DNA from: Liolophura sinensis
Taxonomy: Eukaryota; Mollusca; Polyplacophora; Chitonida; Chitonidae
DNA: 64,000 nt
Assembly: GCF_032854445.1 (NCBI RefSeq)
Contig: NC_088296.1
Span: 18,715,485-18,779,484, forward strand
Direction of reading: 5' to 3'
Of this stretch, positions 42,501 to 52,004 are shown one piece after another. The notes beneath the pieces were generated by a model. The model was not told the origin of the DNA. It made no database searches and saw nothing but the letters and a program-made list of their open reading frames with translations. The position numbers were made by a program, and so were the translations under genes. Position 1 is the first letter of the stretch; each line of letters starts with the position of its first letter.

Positions 42501-45500
42501 TCATGTACATGTACCTGTACACTAAAACACTCACTGGTTCTTCTTTTCTTTGTTTTCATTTGACAGATTAACCTTTTCTTTAATCATCTTTACAATTTCT
42601 TTTGTCTTCCACTACATTATATCTTGTTTACCTGTGTACTACTGTTCATAATAGTGGACACTGTGTGGTATGGGATATGAGTTACTGCCAGCTCGAGTGA
42701 AGTGATATTCAACGAGGACGAATCCCGAGTACAACATCACTTGTCGAGAGCTGACAACTCCTCATATCCCACCCCAAAGCATGCACCATATGTTTTAATA
42801 CACTAAAAAAAAAATGTGCCTTACCGGGTGATATTTAAATCGCCGGCTTTTGACGTTGATATCGGAGCAATGCCCGTAAACCGTTGTTTACTTTACGATC
42901 AAACAGATGTCGGAAAACTAATAAAGGGAGACAACTGTAGTGAAATCAACGCACGTGATCTTTGGATATTAGCAGATCGTTGGATATTGCCTCGTGAACG
43001 TGGCGTATATTATTGTGTAAGCGTGACAATGCATTGTCTGGGCGCGTGATCGTTGTACGTCATGTTTTGTTGAGTATCATGCGGCTGTCTCTCCATCAGC
43101 GGAAACGGAGAACAACCATACGAGGCCTAATAATTTTAAATGTATCTGTCTCTATTCTCTTTCCTCTCCCTCTTTCTCTGATAGAAATGTAACATATTAT
43201 ACCACCTTGTTTATTCATACTAAATATTTCAGGAATGTATATTTTGAGATAGAGCAAGTTTTATTGACTTTAATCCCGCCATTATCCATTTGTCCGAAGA
43301 GTATATAAGCATCTATTTGTAATCCATAGTGAATAAAAATAATCAATTGTGTGTGTGTGTAGGGATGAGATGTAATGAAACGTTTAGAATGCTGGTATAC
43401 TTTGAGAAAGCTGACTTATATTGAAAAAGCTTGCTTCAATTGATAAAGCTGGCTGACGCTGACAAAGCTGGCTATTTTGCGAAACCTAGCTGGCAATGAA
43501 AATGCTAACTGGCGTTGTTGAAAGTCTTCTGACATGAAGGAAGTTTGATGACGTTTCAAAAGCTGGCTTAGAGTTATAAAATTAGCTTATGTTGACAAAA
43601 CCAGTTAACATTGAAAGTTGGTTTACATAGACAAATCCGGCTTCCATTCAGAAGACAATTGCATTGAGAAAACCATATTATATTAAGAAACCGGGAAGTA
43701 TCACTCGCTCACATTGAGAAAGGAGCATTTAACGGTCCATGGTATGTTTTACTTTTCAGAGGATAAAGCTTGCATGTCTCAAACAAAGTCAGGGAACGGT
43801 GGACTTGATCGCAAATCAGGGCATGACAGACGAGAGACCCAAACTCAAACAACTGATCGTCAAGGTGATGTGTGTATAAAGAAAAGCTTTTGTTTATAAA
43901 ATAAACCTTTAACACAGAGACCTTACGTTAGGAGCAAAACACGTGAAATCCCACTAGCAGACAAAACTCACGGGTTCAGACATTTGTAATCCTTTATTAT
44001 CAAATTAGCCGTAAAAATTTGAGGTTAAAAGGCGTCCATGAAACGCTTGGTTTTTTACTTCTAAATATGTAATCTGTGATGTTTCTAAATATATACAAGT
44101 ACGAACAAAATTGTCATAATTTTTCTTTGGGTGTAAAGCGGCCTTTAACTATAGTTTTCCTAAGGCTTCGTGAGTCAGCCCAGAAATTAAATAGCCTACA
44201 GTGCTCTGTCAGTGGTAATAGCTATCAAAATAGCTCAAGATCTGCGGGAGGAACAGCCCATATGAAGTGGCGGTAACCTGGTGCCGTGTGACTAGTAGGG
44301 TCTGTTGTTTTCCTTTTTGGCAAAATCACTTGCTTTATTTCCCTTAAAACCATAATTCCCTCGCAAACGATTGCAACTCCACAGAACGACCAATTTAAAG
44401 GCAAAGAAAACATCCAGATAAAGTGTGTATCCAATAACCACTTTTCCGCTAAAATTTTTCCAACAAATCATAATACATCAGTTTCTTCCGTGGTATATAA
44501 TGACCCAAAGTTTATCAGTGACGCCACACCCTTATATTTTTCCTAAAATGCATCCTCGTCAATTCGGCGAATGCATTCATAGATCTACCTGCATATACAA
44601 GTCAGAAAAGGAAAAGTTTCAAATGCATACTTGGAAGAAATTCTAAAAAAACTAAATCGAACTATTTTTAAGGACAGTGCTCAGTGATCTGTCATCTGGC
44701 CTATTTTTCATATGTGTCTTTGCCTTTAAAATATTGGTCGGTAGTTAGTGGTGGTCCAGCTTATGCTGGCTTCCTGTCCTGTCGTACATGTACGTCGAAA
44801 ACTGGCAGCAACATCCGTCTATAATGTGTAATATTGGCTATTTTATTCCGTTGTCAGTGTAAATTTACGTGTTTACCTCTAGTACTTTCTTGGGTTACTG
44901 GACTGAAATAAAGGAAGGAAAAAAAATGAAAGGTTGTGTGTTACCCTCGGGCTCTACCAGGTTTCCTCTCACTGTAATGTTGACTGCCTTCGTATAAGTG
45001 AAATATTCTTACGTACGGCGTAAAAAAAAATCAAATTAAGAAAGAAAATATACTGAATAGAAATATGAGCACAACACCCAATATTTTCAGAAAATTAACT
45101 GCGTTATCAAATTCCTTTCAATAGTGTAGAGAGGTGGGGGACATAAAATGGACTCTTAGCAATACATTTCCACAACTGATGGAAACTGACAATCGGTGGT
45201 AACGCTGAGGCAGGTTAGGAAACAGGTATGGGGCCAGTTTGGAAAATTCCGCACTTCAGTACTGGGTATGTCCGCCGTTTGCCTGCTGCTCAGGTAAACG
45301 TCGTATGCCATCATAGGGAATATTAGTCTCTGTAAAGGTGAGGTAGATGGAACTATAAGACCTGTTTCCATGAACAATCGATGTCAATGGTTTTTGATAT
45401 CAGCTCACTGCTAATATTATTAATTGTCAGTGGCTTACTGAGCCTATTCCACAAAGCAGATTCAGACTTTAGCCAAAGTAATAAGTGTGTTAGCTTATAT

Positions 45501-47197
45501 GCCATAAAATTGGGCACATAACCGATGTCATATGGAGAAACACATGTTAGAATTTTAATCACTGGGGCATATCCTGTATAGTTTTATAGAGATTGTTAGC
45601 TTTGAATTATGTAAAAAATGGTTTTGTTGAATTGACCCTTACTCCAAAACCGATGACATTGAAAGTTGGCTTACATAGATAAATCCGGCTTGCATTCAGA
45701 AGACAAGTGCAATGAGAAAACCATATTATATTAAGAAACCGGGAAGTATCTGAGAAAAACAGTTTTCATTGATAAACATCGCTTACACTATGTGACTGGT
45801 ACTGGTTTGTACTGGTTTGTATTGGTTTGCCGGTTGGCATAAAAAAACCTGACTTACGTTGAAAAAGATTTTTATTTGTTTTAATATAAAAATGTTCAGT
45901 GCAATACTTTTGGACAAAGGCCTTCCGTGTGGAGCTATTGGCGTATATATTGTACATACTGATAAAACTAGCTTACGCTGACATACATACAAACCGGGGG
46001 GGGGGGGAATGGGGGGGGGGGGATGATGGGGTAACTGGTCATGCCGTTGCCATTTAACCCTGAACGGTAGATATGAAGGTTTGATTGAATGTTACATAAA
46101 ACAAATAACAATGGGAAGTAATACAGTTTACAGCAGAGTGCTGCGTCTGTTTTTCTTACTACTTTCTGTAAGATATTTAAATTATTTCACGGTGGGTTGA
46201 GGAACCGATCAGTGTCCAGAGGACAAAACCAGGCCGAGCTGTTAACATTACTAATACCCAGTCCTAAAGCTAGGTTAAGATTCATAATTCTCCGGGACAT
46301 TGATTTTGTTGTCATCGTCCAGATAGGTTTGATCAGTCAATTACCTCGGGCACTCCGGTTTCCTGAATTTATAAAACTGGCTGCCATCTTGGAGGTTAAT
46401 AATTATTTGGTATACCTTTAAACAATTAGATTTGTAATAAGTGGAATAAATTCACAAATTAATAAGGCTGAATCCATAACTATGCAACCAGTACCGCCTG
46501 GACGTAGTGCTGTGAGTGTACAGAATATGGTTTTCCAATTTGTTGTATTGGTGTATTTTTCTCGGTCCGAAGATGCAAATAAGTACAAAAATAAATCTGA
46601 ATTCGAGTAAGTGAGTGAGTGCTTGGGGTTTGACGTCGTACTTAACAATTTTTCAGTCATATGACGACGATGGAATTCTTAGAATGCATGTAACGTGATC
46701 CTTTTTGCAGGACGGGTCTCCACCGCTCCACCGCTCTTTTATCTAGCGCTGCTTCACTGAGACGCCTTAGGGAAGGCAAGTAAGCCGCAATGCCTGAGCC
46801 ATTATACTGATACGGGTCAGCCAGTCGTTGCGCTATCCCCTTAATCCTGAACGCCAAGCGATTAAGCTACAACTTCCTCTTTCAAGGTCTTAGGTGTGAC
46901 TCGACCCAGGATTGACCCTGGATCTACCGCTTCTGAAGCGGACGCTATAATCTGTATTCGAACTAACGATCATATTGGTCAGAGGCTACAGGCCTGAAAT
47001 AAGATAGGCTAGACCAAGCCTATTGCCCAAAGAAATTCATCTCATTTGATGCATCGGAGAATGAAATTTTCACTGTGTAATAGATGTACGTAAATTGGTA
47101 AATTGGAATACGTGTAAAATCAGAAGATTTACATGAAGTTTGCAGATATTTTTCGTTCCCATGTAAATTCTCCTCACCAGGGGATCTTTCTCTATTT

Positions 47198-47244
<47 letters not shown>

Positions 47245-47247
47245 AAG

Positions 47248-47283
<36 letters not shown>

Positions 47284-48797
47284 TTGCAGACACCGAACAC
47301 GAGTCTTCCCAACTACAGACAATCGCTTCTGCTGGGGGCTCTGTACTGCTGGTCATCACCGCTGTACTTATAATTACTGTGGTCTCGTAAGTAAATGATG
47401 GATAAGTTTTATTGTAATTAGCTAGAGCTCATTTGCACAACTCTTTATTATTGTCCAACTCTAGGTAGTAGGTAAATATAAGTTGTAAGATATCATAAAA
47501 CGTGCAGGAACGATTCGAAATTGTCTCCTTTCAGACATCAGGCATCAGACATCAGGCATCAGACATCAGTTATGCGTCGCACCAGCTGTGTCTTGTCCAA
47601 TATTTTAATTCGCGTTGCACGCTACCTTGCATTTCTGAGGGAGATATGTAGGCACAGTAGTCTAGAGAGGAGAAGACATGGTACAAAAAAAACCGGAATA
47701 ATTTTAGCCAGTGCAAAAATCTGAACTATACCGTTCCAAGGAATCCTAATTGGAATAATGTTACTAGTGTGGGTCATTTTTGTGTAGTCTAGCATACAGA
47801 ACACTGCATGTCAGTGTTACTTGGATATGAATTATGGTATAGAGTCATCCGTTTCATCGTTACTTATATGAATTAGTCCTGCCTGCCTGTTACTTAGATG
47901 AATTATTGTATATAGTCCGGTGTCACTTACATGGATGCGGGCATAGAATCCTATAGTAAGTACTATAAATGACAGCATGAAGGCCTGTGTGCCATAGCTC
48001 CTTATATGCATTTAGTCCTGTGTGTCATCGTACCTTATACCAGTGCGAGCTTCCAAAACTACCACTTTGTTAGTGCAACCTGCCCTTTGCGGTTTTCTCT
48101 TGTAGTGCAACCTACCCTTTGCGGTTTTCTCTTGTATGGAATATGATGTAACACGGAAAAGTAATAGTTCAGAGAAAGCAAGTTTAAACTGAAGTCCAAC
48201 TTTGAAAATTGATTCTAACGCTTGTATTTGGGCCATGTATATTGAAGGAGGAAGAGACTATTTAAGAAGAAAAATACTGACAAACCCTTGGAGTCAGAAG
48301 ATCAAGACAACGATGATGACTATGCCACCATAGCAACCGATAATTCTGCTGTCGTGACTCATCTGCACCCAGCTAAAACCGGTGCCACCGGCTCTCTCTG
48401 TCCTCCGGATGATGTCTCCAAGCATAAGAGTGACAACCATGACAACATCCGAGTCGGACAACCATCGGCTAACCAGTATGAACTTGTGGACGAAGTGTAT
48501 TCAATGTGCAATATTACGAATGCGGATGATTTCTCAAGCGAATTGTATTCAAACTCCATAATTCCGGAAAACAAAATGAAGCAAAAAGCCTCGAGAAAAG
48601 TGACCCAGGAGGGAAACATTAATCACAATGACTATAGTACTGTCTACTCTGGAAACGCTCGATGGGCCAATGAGAATTCAGTGAGTATTCAGCCCCGATC
48701 TACCGGAAACTTTAAATCAAAATCTGATGGCGCCGATAATGTTGTGAATGGCACCAGTGAATGTGAATATGACCATTTGGGGTTACAGAAAGTTTAA
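33466..48797 (+). CDS. gene B: EGF-like transmembrane receptor with tyrosine-motif tail, 5-6 exons
   Basis: A complete plus-strand gene: exons 33466-33544, 36284-36418, 42320-42436, 47290-47386 and 48248-48797 (978 nt, 325 codons plus stop), with a candidate extra exon at 43760-43864 that would make 360 codons. All junctions are GT-AG and in phase. Order: signal peptide, EGF-like exon (six Cys), a second Cys-rich EGF-like exon (seven Cys), optional hydrophilic stalk, one membrane helix, a basic stop-transfer run and a tail of about 175 residues with YELV, YSTV and YDHL motifs. This is a type I receptor; the tail resembles that of gene A. EGF-like modules with YxxL-bearing tails recall the MEGF10/Draper type in general layout, but the number of EGF modules is far smaller and no orthology is claimed. 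Ligand unknown. A Harbinger transposon lies in intron 2. A candidate poly(A) signal is at 49220-49225. Confidence 0.85.
33730..33895 (-). mobile_element. SINE family 1 fragment in intron 1 of gene B
   Basis: ttgattggtgtttcacgccg, ggcggaaagcattattgtgg, aacccacgtccatccgcagg and ccaggccttcccacgttcgc; head missing. Confidence 0.85.
34234..34502 (-). mobile_element. SINE family 1, best full-length copy, with target-site duplication
   Basis: Reading the minus strand, it starts ggggcctccgtggctcagtc, continues ggttagcgcg (A-box like) and agttcaagtccagctcatgc (B-box like), then the body (ccgtacgtgggaaggtctgc, ggtcgtgggtttcccccggg), and ends with gtacggcgtaaaacaccaat and (AAATA)n. This makes it a tRNA-derived SINE of about 270 bp. 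Flanks: AAACCCAGCCAAGTAT (34218-34233) and AAACCCCAGCCATGTAT (34503-34519). Confidence 0.96.
34836..34873 (+). other. G-quadruplex-capable run in intron 1 of gene B
   Basis: gggtagggtgggtggtgggg followed by atggggggttggggaggg: at least six runs of three or more G with loops of 1-3 bases on the sense strand. Confidence 0.75.
34880..35514. other. intron 1 of gene B, no feature supported
   Basis: AT-rich; simple A-rich stretch near 35335-35395 and (AT)n near 35485-35500. Confidence 0.4.
35515..35730. repeat. dispersed repeat R6, longest copy
   Basis: catactagaatgaattccgt, tattataacacacaattggg, atgtgttttatatttaacag, aataacatatttttagctta, gttataaaattgacagatta. Partial copies at 1190-1385, 29035-29140 and 29555-29650. 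Confidence 0.6.
36284..36418 (+). CDS. gene B exon 2: EGF-like domain 1
   Basis: Acceptor tttttcacttaaag, donor ctgtttaa/gtaagc, 135 nt, phase 1-1 as is usual for EGF exons. It reads [20 protein letters not shown], then [15 protein letters not shown] and KTPGGKYC. Six cysteines spaced C-4-C-5-C-4-C-1-C-16-C with the KCTCKPGF signature. Confidence 0.87.
36715..37010 (+). mobile_element. SINE family 3 with tRNA-like head, intron 2 of gene B
   Basis: It opens with tgtggcttaatggttagagc (A-box like), cgggctcgaag and tgggatcaaacctcgatcgg (B-box like), then a body with agactgggtggggtgtcatg and cttcagcatgatacttcagt. The same body recurs at 62125-62255. The tRNA part lacks proper stems for a working tRNA. 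Confidence 0.7.
37335..37540 (-). mobile_element. SINE family 1 copy, shortened head
   Basis: tgatcggtgttttacacagt, gacggtggtcagcataatgg, accgggcagagcccggggga, tccacgtacggctggagagg, aagccggcatgagcattgcg. Confidence 0.82.
38289..38574 (+). pseudogene. HARBI1-like transposase, C-terminal part
   Basis: Following attttag, the frame reads [20 protein letters not shown], then [18 protein letters not shown] and [16 protein letters not shown] with an acidic tail ending QQFAETHF and TGA. This matches the end of DDE_Tnp_4 transposases: the SVVERGIxQLKxRF block holds the catalytic Glu, and the AVLHNxC block is characteristic. The two catalytic Asp residues and the N-terminal helix-turn-helix part are not found upstream, so it is truncated. 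Confidence 0.9.
38735..40723 (-). pseudogene. Harbinger Myb/SANT-like DNA-binding protein, broken
   Basis: Three pieces on the minus strand. (1) About 40530-40723: [15 protein letters not shown], then an in-frame TGA, then [19 protein letters not shown] and [19 protein letters not shown] followed by TAA, a SANT/Myb-like domain with premature stops. (2) 39420-39556: after tttttacag, [20 protein letters not shown] then [20 protein letters not shown], donor tctca/gtaagt. (3) about 38870-39121: [19 protein letters not shown], ending with the coiled [17 protein letters not shown]. This set is typical of the accessory protein of Harbinger elements, which brings the transposase to the nucleus and DNA ends. 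Confidence 0.85.
41440..41735. repeat. dispersed repeat R5, copy 2
   Basis: ttgacctggaaatttttatg, gactaccaggttgaag, catcattaaaaacc, agtttggaaatggtgtcttg, cgactatggacttggaagac. Confidence 0.7.
41739..41776. repeat. C-rich low-complexity tract
   Basis: ccccccctaccctcaccccc acccccacccccacc; four or more C-runs, so G-quadruplex-capable on the minus strand. A pure G tract follows at 41983-42001. Confidence 0.85.
42320..42436 (+). CDS. gene B exon 3: Cys-rich EGF-like domain 2
   Basis: Acceptor ctttctttcctag, donor ttggg/gtaacg, 117 nt, phase 1-1. It reads [20 protein letters not shown] then [19 protein letters not shown]. Seven cysteines spaced C-5-C-5-C-8-C-1-C-2-C-8-C; the CxC core fits an EGF/EB-type fold with one extra Cys. 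Confidence 0.84.
42437..43380. other. intron of gene B, no feature supported
   Basis: Small ORF at 42816-43049 without domain; short (GT)n at 43350-43362. Confidence 0.4.
43390..43715. repeat. degenerate short tandem repeat R8 (aaagctggcttacattgac), copy 1
   Basis: About 14 irregular 20-24 bp units. Its right third (cattgaaagttggtttacat to ttaagaaaccgggaagtatc) is nearly repeated at 45658-45750. Confidence 0.75.
43760..43864 (+). CDS. candidate gene B stalk exon
   Basis: Between a good acceptor (tgttttacttttcag) and donor caag/gtgatg lies a 105-nt open segment with phase 1 at both ends, so it fits between exon 3 and the membrane exon without frame change. It encodes [20 protein letters not shown] then [15 protein letters not shown], hydrophilic, with one Cys. 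This is a plausible juxtamembrane stalk or cassette exon. Chance is not excluded; no paralogous exon is available from gene A. Confidence 0.5.
44756..45045 (+). mobile_element. SINE family 1 relic in two parts
   Basis: Part one (44756-44815) has cttatgctggcttcctgtcc and gtacgtcgaaaactggcagc; part two (44940-45045) has ccctcgggctctaccaggtt, tcactgtaatgttgactgcc and aagtgaaatattcttacgta. About 125 bp of unrelated sequence separates them. Confidence 0.6.
45046..45640. other. intron of gene B, no feature supported
   Basis: Short unsupported ORFs on the minus strand only. Confidence 0.4.
45645..45990. repeat. repeat R8, copy 2
   Basis: cattgaaagttggcttacat, agataaatccggcttgcatt, cagaagacaagtgcaatgag, aaaccatattatattaagaa: a near copy of 43608-43700. 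It then continues with its own short repeats (actggtttgtactggtttgt). Confidence 0.8.
45995..46022. repeat. poly-G tract
   Basis: Two G runs of about 10 separated by aatg. Confidence 0.9.
46607..46948 (-). mobile_element. SINE family 2 copy with 13-bp target-site duplication
   Basis: (GTGA)n, gcttggggtttgacgtcgta, tttttcagtcatatgacgac, tctagcgctgcttcactgag and gtgactcgacccaggattga, ending near gatctaccgcttctgaagcg. Flanked by AATCTGAATTCGA (46594-46606) and AATCTGTATTCGA (46949-46961). Confidence 0.93.
47200..47281. repeat. (TA)n microsatellite abutting the acceptor of gene B exon 4
   Basis: Two perfect TA tracts (about 21 and 15 repeats) separated by caaagaaa, ending eight bases before the TTTGCAG acceptor. 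The normal polypyrimidine tract is reduced to tcttt. Confidence 0.95.
47290..47386 (+). CDS. gene B exon 4: membrane segment
   Basis: Acceptor tctttgcag, donor gtctc/gtaagt, 97 nt with two bases spare at each end, like gene A. It reads [19 protein letters not shown] then [14 protein letters not shown], a single membrane helix of about 20 residues. Confidence 0.85.
48051..48138. repeat. tandem duplication, about 34-bp unit
   Basis: tagtgcaacctgccctttgc ggttttctcttg occurs twice in a row, in the last intron of gene B. Confidence 0.85.
48248..48797 (+). CDS. gene B exon 5: cytoplasmic tail with stop codon
   Basis: The acceptor is atattgaag; the first base completes a Ser codon and the frame continues [20 protein letters not shown] then [12 protein letters not shown]. 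Tyrosine motifs: [41 protein letters not shown]. The end is TAA at 48795-48797. The first ATG-like start inside the exon is irrelevant, because the frame is open from the acceptor. Shared blocks with gene A are noted there. Acidic and Ser/Thr/Asn-rich composition suits an unstructured signalling tail. Confidence 0.86.
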
Positions 48798-49219
48798 CCG
48801 TGTCCAGAAAGGTTTAATATGAAATACATTTCGTGGTGTACATAGAACTGATTGGGCAGTAATGATGGACTTCGACAAATGTGTTTCTATCTGCCGTGTA
48901 TTTTGTTCAAATTCTTTCAATGTTTTTCCCTGTGTGCATGTCTAGGATCTTCCGTCAAAATCATCAGTAAATGACTAGCGGGTAAAGCTTATAAATGTAT
49001 CAGCATGTCAAGAGATCATCTACAATGAAAGACTATTCTGGTTTTACTCTCTACGCTGAAAGCCATTTATTATATTGTGTTCATACATAAACCATGCTTC
49101 TACTGATGTACTGAACATCCTCGAAGCCTGATCCAGTGCATTGTTTTTATGTTATTGTTTTTATTACTAAATGTGGTCACTACACAGCATTTTTGAGTAA
49201 TCCTAGAAAAGAGACATGT

Positions 49220-49225
49220 AATAAA
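49220..49225 (+). promoter_or_regulatory. candidate poly(A) signal of gene B
   Basis: AATAAA 423 nt after the stop codon, just before the tandem repeat that begins at about 49250. Confidence 0.5.
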
Positions 49226-49249
49226 TTTTTCTTAATGTTACTTCAGTTT

Positions 49250-50020
49250 TTGTTTTACCTAATACTGTTTCAGTCATTGTGCTAAGGTGCGTGTGTAAGC
49301 TACTACGTTTTAAGCATTCAGAATTGGACAGAATAAAACCCTAACTGAGGTAAATTGACAAGAGACCGGATTTTACCTGTTACTTGTAACTTTTGCCAGC
49401 TGTCAAATTGTTGTCAACTTTTATTATATTGTATTCAGGCTTTTGTTATACTGTATTCCTATTTTATTGCATAAACCAGGATCTTGCCGCTAAAGTATAG
49501 CATTCCCGGGGCGTGACCGCTTTTCATTGCATTGATGTGATTGTTTGTGCCGAAGATGTTATGCTAAGGAGCGTGTAAATTGCTGCAATTTAATTGTTTA
49601 CATGAGCAGCTTAGAATTAAACTCTGAATGAGGTAAGCTGACAAAGATGACGTCTGTTACTGGTTACGTGTTACTATCTTCCAACTGTGACAATCTGGAT
49701 GTACTTTCTGTGCTGTATTATTCTGCTGGTGTTCTAAGTATTTCCGGGGCCAGGTCACTGTTCATTGTCTTCACGTGTTTGTTTATTAAATGTCATCACA
49801 ACACAGGATATGCATTCTATACAAATTGCGATAAACATTTTTTCTTTTGATTTATTTGTGTTCATCATGCTGCTAGGGGCGTCTAATGTGCTTCTATCAT
49901 TGCCTTTCCATGACCATTTTTGATTAAATTATAACTGAGGTAAATTGACAAGGGGCTGTAGTTCACCGGTTACGTGTAACCGTTGGCCAGTTATCGCACT
50001 TTTATCGCTGCTCTCTATGC
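49250..50020. repeat. repeat R4 in three tandem copies (about 310-bp period)
   Basis: The series tgctaaggtgcgtgtgtaag, taactgaggtaaattgacaa, ttgccagctgtcaaattg occurs at about 49278, 49562 and 49873 with related spacers (gtactttctgtgctgtatta; tcccggggcgtgaccgcttt / ttccggggccaggtcactgt). R4 occurs singly elsewhere in the window. Confidence 0.82.
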
Positions 50021-50124
50021 TGTACTCTGTTTATATTATATCTTTCCTTTTTTGTGACATGTATTTTTTACATTTTCATTAAAATCATACTCTTCGCTTT
50101 ATAGTGCGCCTTCATGTTTCCTTT

Positions 50125-50165
50125 AACAGTTTTTCAGTCATATGACAATGAGGAGTCATAAGGAT
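50125..50165 (-). mobile_element. SINE family 2 fragment
   Basis: ttaacagtttttcagtcata, tgacaatgaggagtcat, only the 3' part. Confidence 0.45.
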
Positions 50166-50257
50166 GAAAATTCATCTCGACATCGCGTACGTATTATATC
50201 GATCACTGTGTACACAGATATGGTGAACCCAACAATAAGAGAGAAGGTGGAGGAGTG

Positions 50258-50305
50258 TGTGTGTGTGTGTGTGGGGGGGGGGGGGGGAAGAGAGAGAGAA
50301 TGTCA
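50258..50305. repeat. (GT)n-(G)n-(GA)n simple tract
   Basis: gtgtgtgtgtgtgtg, about 15 G and agagagagaga in succession. Confidence 0.9.
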
Positions 50306-50570
50306 ATTTTACTTATTTAATTATTCCATTGGTGTGTTACGCCATACTCAATAATATTTCACTTACACGACGGTGGCCAGCATTATGGTGGGAGAAAACC
50401 GGCAGAGCACGGAGAAACCAACGAACATCCGCAGGTTGCTGGTACACCTTTTCACGTACGACCGGAAAGGAAGCCAGCATGAGATGGACTCACAGCGACC
50501 GCATTGATGAAAGGATCTTGGGTCATTACTATGCGCTGGCGCTCTAACCAACTGAACCACAGAGGCCCAG
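50306..50570 (-). mobile_element. SINE family 1, full-length copy
   Basis: From ttacttatttaattattcca through cacgacggtggccagcatta, atccgcaggttgctggtaca, aaggaagccagcatgagatg to ctaaccaactgaaccacaga ggccc. tRNA-like end intact. Confidence 0.92.
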
Positions 50571-51505
50571 AATGCAAATTTTAGTTACATGTATAGCCTA
50601 CTTTCTTTTGCCTTTCGGGTCTGCACTATTTTTGTTCTGTCTTTCAGCTTGTTGGGTGGTATCATTTTGAAGGAGAGGCCTCAAAGTTTCATAACAGATT
50701 ATAAAGTGTGTGTTTTTCAAGAAACAGAGGCCAGTCCACAGAGAAAACGGTAGTGATTCGTCTATCAGCTGTTTGTAAATTTTGTGAAAAACTTCATCGG
50801 TCATCACCTATCAGAAATTTGAGCAGAGTTGTCACAGGGGACGAGGATTATCATGCTCCGGGAGTTCAAGGATCTCAGATTTAGCTGTTATGCAAAATGT
50901 TCACATACAAGCAAAGAGAAAAATCAGTTGTAGGCCACGAACACAAGATCTGCTGCGTTTTGAGTTAGAGAACTCGACAAAGGGAAGTCACACGAGCACG
51001 CATAGGGCGGATGTCGATGTCAGCCTGACAAGTAGACACGTTACACTCCACAGCTGCACTTTTTGCACGTGTCACCGTGGGGATATGTGATAAATAAAAC
51101 CAACTACCTTTATTATGAAATATTTTAAATCATATATAGTGTTTGAAATCGTATAAGTTTGAACGCTTACACATATTGTTCCTTAAGCTAATGTCACAAG
51201 TTAACATTTTCTTACTCTATTTGCCTTACCACTCTATGCCACTCTATCATTCCATTCTGATTCTTCGTCACCAAAGTTAATAGGTTTGACTAATGCTTAA
51301 TAAATCGTCTAGCCGCATGAGTTTCGCGTCGTAATACATGATGTTTTAGGGATGGGAAGCGACAGTTTTGTGCCACATTTTACATGGAGGGTGTTTTGTA
51401 TGCTTTTTTTCGGATAACCGCTGGCCTTTGTGAGTTTGGATGCTGACGGGGTGTGTTGATTTTTCAGTGGTTTGCTAGAGTTTTTCACATTTAGTCCAAA
51501 GAGCT
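50571..51505. other. intergenic, no feature supported
   Basis: Short unsupported ORFs only. Confidence 0.4.
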
Positions 51506-51511
51506 CTACAT

Positions 51512-51625
51512 TTATTTATTTATTTATTTATTTGATTCGTGCTTTACACCGTACTCAAGAATATTTCCCGCACACAACCGGCGGCGAGCAATATGGCGGA
51601 AACCCACGACCATCCACAGGTTGAG
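51512..51625 (-). mobile_element. SINE family 1 fragment
   Basis: atttatttatttatttgatt, cgtgctttacaccgtactca, caaccggcggcgagcaatat, acccacgaccatccacaggt. Confidence 0.75.
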
Positions 51626-51639
51626 AGCTGTTCAGTGCA

Positions 51640-51930
51640 GAAACTAATTTGTTTACTAAACTGCATAAACTTTAATTTTGGCCTCTCAGGTATCGTACTC
51701 GGTTTTAAAAATCATTGTCGGATTCCATATGACATACTTTTCTATTCGGTAGTTGTTTATATAAGACACTACTTTGTTTACTAAGCTACATAAACTTTGA
51801 TTTTGGCCCCTCAGGTATCGTATTCGGTTTTAAAGGTAATTTTTGTAATCCAGTTGACATACTTTTCTATTCGGTAATTATTTTTTGCGGACATTTCGTT
51901 GTTCACCAAGCTGCACAAGCTTTGTTCACC
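51640..51930. repeat. tandem repeat, about 130-bp unit, 2.3 copies
   Basis: tttgtttactaaactgcata, aactttaattttggcctctc, aggtatcgtactcggtttta, gacatacttttctattcggt occur twice, then a third start (gttcaccaagctgcacaag). Confidence 0.88.
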
Positions 51931-51950
51931 CCCCCCCCCCCCCCCCCCCC
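51929..51950. repeat. poly-C tract
   Basis: A run of about 22 C; length in the assembly may be unreliable. Confidence 0.95.
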
Positions 51951-52004
51951 TAAGGTTACCCTGTCCTGAGACGGAAGATCGGGTATAAAATGCTTCTAAA
52001 TTTG

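Noticed and set aside
47070-47390. Frames with Ile-Tyr runs
   Set aside because: Translation of the TA microsatellite; only 47290-47386 of this stretch is a real exon.
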